The translations under genes and the position numbers were made by a program. Under the pieces are notes generated by a model. The model worked only from the letters and a program-made list of their open reading frames with translations, was not told the origin of the DNA and ran no database searches. From Campylobacteraceae bacterium (GTDB lineage Bacteria; Campylobacterota; Campylobacteria; Campylobacterales; Sulfurovaceae), in contig JALVEV010000244.1 in assembly GCA_027030605.1 (NCBI GenBank), forward strand, positions 1-7,667: 7,667 bases of DNA. The letters run 5' to 3'. Positions 6,967 through 7,667 of this stretch are shown here, in pieces (positions within the stretch are counted from its first letter, which is position 1; every line of letters begins with the position of its first letter).

Positions 6967-7010
6967 TCTAACTCTATTATAAAAAAATGTATAAAAGATG
7001 TAGAGTTAGA
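6967..7010. repeat. Perfect 10-bp inverted repeat across the kinase stop codon
   Basis: TCTAACTCTA (6967-6976) and TAGAGTTAGA (7001-7010) are exact reverse complements around a 24-base A-rich centre, which holds a weaker TTATA/TATAA pair. The right arm contains the kinase stop codon (7006-7008). In the kinase mRNA it would fold at the very 3' end of the gene. No T-run follows on the minus strand, so intrinsic termination is uncertain; 3'-end protection or a protein-binding site are alternatives. Confidence 0.45.
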
Positions 7011-7667
7011 ATTTAATAGTAAATTTGCTAAATCTTTTAGTAGATTCAACCATAAGCCTACCTCTCATCTCTTTCTCTATAATGGTCTTAGCAATGTAGA
7101 GTCCTATGCCATCATGATTCTCTTTGGTTGAAAAGTATGGTTCAAAAATCTTTACTTGGTTGCTTTTACTAATACCTCCTGCATTGTCTTTAATGGTAAT
7201 GCTATTTTTATCAATCTCAATTTCAATCTTTGGATTTACCCTTTGTTGTTGAACAAGAGCATCTTTTGCATTGTTAATAAGGTTTAAAATAACCTGTTCA
7301 AACTCATTTCTGTTGTAGAAGAGGCTAAAATCTTCTCTTGTTTGAAGCTCTATTTTAATATTACACTTTTTAAGAGTAGAACTTAAAATAGTTAAGACAC
7401 TCTCACAACTCTCCTCTACACTAAAATGCTCTCGCTCTTTAGTAGGATTGTAAAAATTACGAAAGGTTTCAATATTTTTAGACATATACTCAATCTGCTC
7501 ACTAGCCTCTTTCAGTGTCTCTTTTAGCTCTTGATTCTCATGATAAAAGCTCTTAATATGCATAAGCGAGTATGACAAAAATGTAAGTGGCTGTCTCCAT
7601 TGGTGGGCGATAATTGAAATCATCTCACCCATCGAGGCTAAGCGTGACTGTTGAAGTAGTAGGGTCT
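7006..7667 (-). CDS. Sensor histidine kinase, C-terminal catalytic part (5' end outside window)
   Basis: The frame stays open to the right edge, so the ATG at 7632 is internal: 11 residues (TLLLQQSRLAS) precede it and complete the usual QQSRLASMGEM lead-in of the dimerisation helix. Counting from that Met: H-box IIAHQWRQPL with phospho-accepting His10; N-box EQVILNLINNAKDAL (112-126); G1 box KDNAGGI (148-154); F-box IFEPYFSTK (162-170); G2 box DGIGLYIAK (174-182). All the elements needed for ATP binding and autophosphorylation are present, so it should be active. The protein ends soon after the ATPase domain, with no receiver domain. The sensor region and any partner response regulator are outside the window. 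It lies in the same direction as the propeller operon but is separated by 264 bases of repeats, so co-transcription is doubtful. Confidence 0.93.
   Translation of the reverse strand, partial: TLLLQQSRLASMGEMISIIAHQWRQPLTFLSYSLMHIKSFYHENQELKETLKEASEQIEYMSKNIETFRNFYNPTKEREHFSVEESCESVLTILSSTLKKCNIKIELQTREDFSLFYNRNEFEQVILNLINNAKDALVQQQRVNPKIEIEIDKNSITIKDNAGGISKSNQVKIFEPYFSTKENHDGIGLYIAKTIIEKEMRGRLMVESTKRFSKFTIKF

Noticed and set aside
6742..7005. tRNA or other structured RNA gene
   Set aside because: The hairpins do not form a cloverleaf, no T-loop or anticodon arm is visible, and the repetition points to REP-like elements.
7006..7632. Histidine kinase starting at the ATG at 7632
   Set aside because: The frame continues upstream to the window edge and encodes the conserved lead-in to the H-box. 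This Met is the internal one in the ASMGEM motif.

Overview
The window is AT-rich and looks chromosomal. It is probably from a member of the Campylobacterota (Sulfurimonas/Sulfurovum/Arcobacter-like). That assignment is an inference from the low GC, the histidine-kinase H-box of the AHQWRQPL type, the N-terminal 'KKGWxLI' modules and the use of a poly-C tract; no rRNA or marker gene is present. All four genes lie on the minus strand, so the window is best read from right to left.

Right edge to 7006: the catalytic half of a sensor histidine kinase whose N-terminal sensor part lies beyond the window. A perfect 10-bp inverted repeat covers its stop codon. Positions 6742-7005 carry no gene. They hold two tandem REPIN-like units (6782-6862 and 6884-6954), each with a short palindrome near both ends and complementary outer termini, resembling the REP doublets mobilised by RAYT (REP-associated Y1 tyrosine) transposases.

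6741 to 4123: a tight two-gene operon. The first gene encodes an exported 819-residue protein with two copies of a ~75-residue 'KKGW...GFWVK' module followed by a secreted beta-propeller domain (COG4880/Beta_propel type). The second, starting on the base right after the first gene's stop codon, encodes a 52-residue lipoprotein. A GC-rich hairpin follows at 4088-4108.

3915 to the left edge: the first 1305 residues of a giant exported protein built like the TcB/SpvB-RHS toxins: Sec signal peptide, SpvB domain, eight evenly spaced FG-GAP/VCBS calcium-binding motifs (beta-propeller), TcdB-type middle region, then twelve RHS/YD motifs. The C-terminal end, where such proteins usually carry their variable effector domain, is outside the window. 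Codons 4-6 contain a run of eight C's. A gain or loss of one C would stop translation within about ten codons, so the gene has the structure of a phase-variable ON/OFF locus and is in the ON frame here. Its upstream region is very AT-rich.

Together, three of the four genes encode proteins predicted to leave the cytoplasm, so this is mainly a cell-envelope/secreted-protein locus. A functional link between the propeller-lipoprotein pair and the toxin-like gene is only suggested by adjacency.
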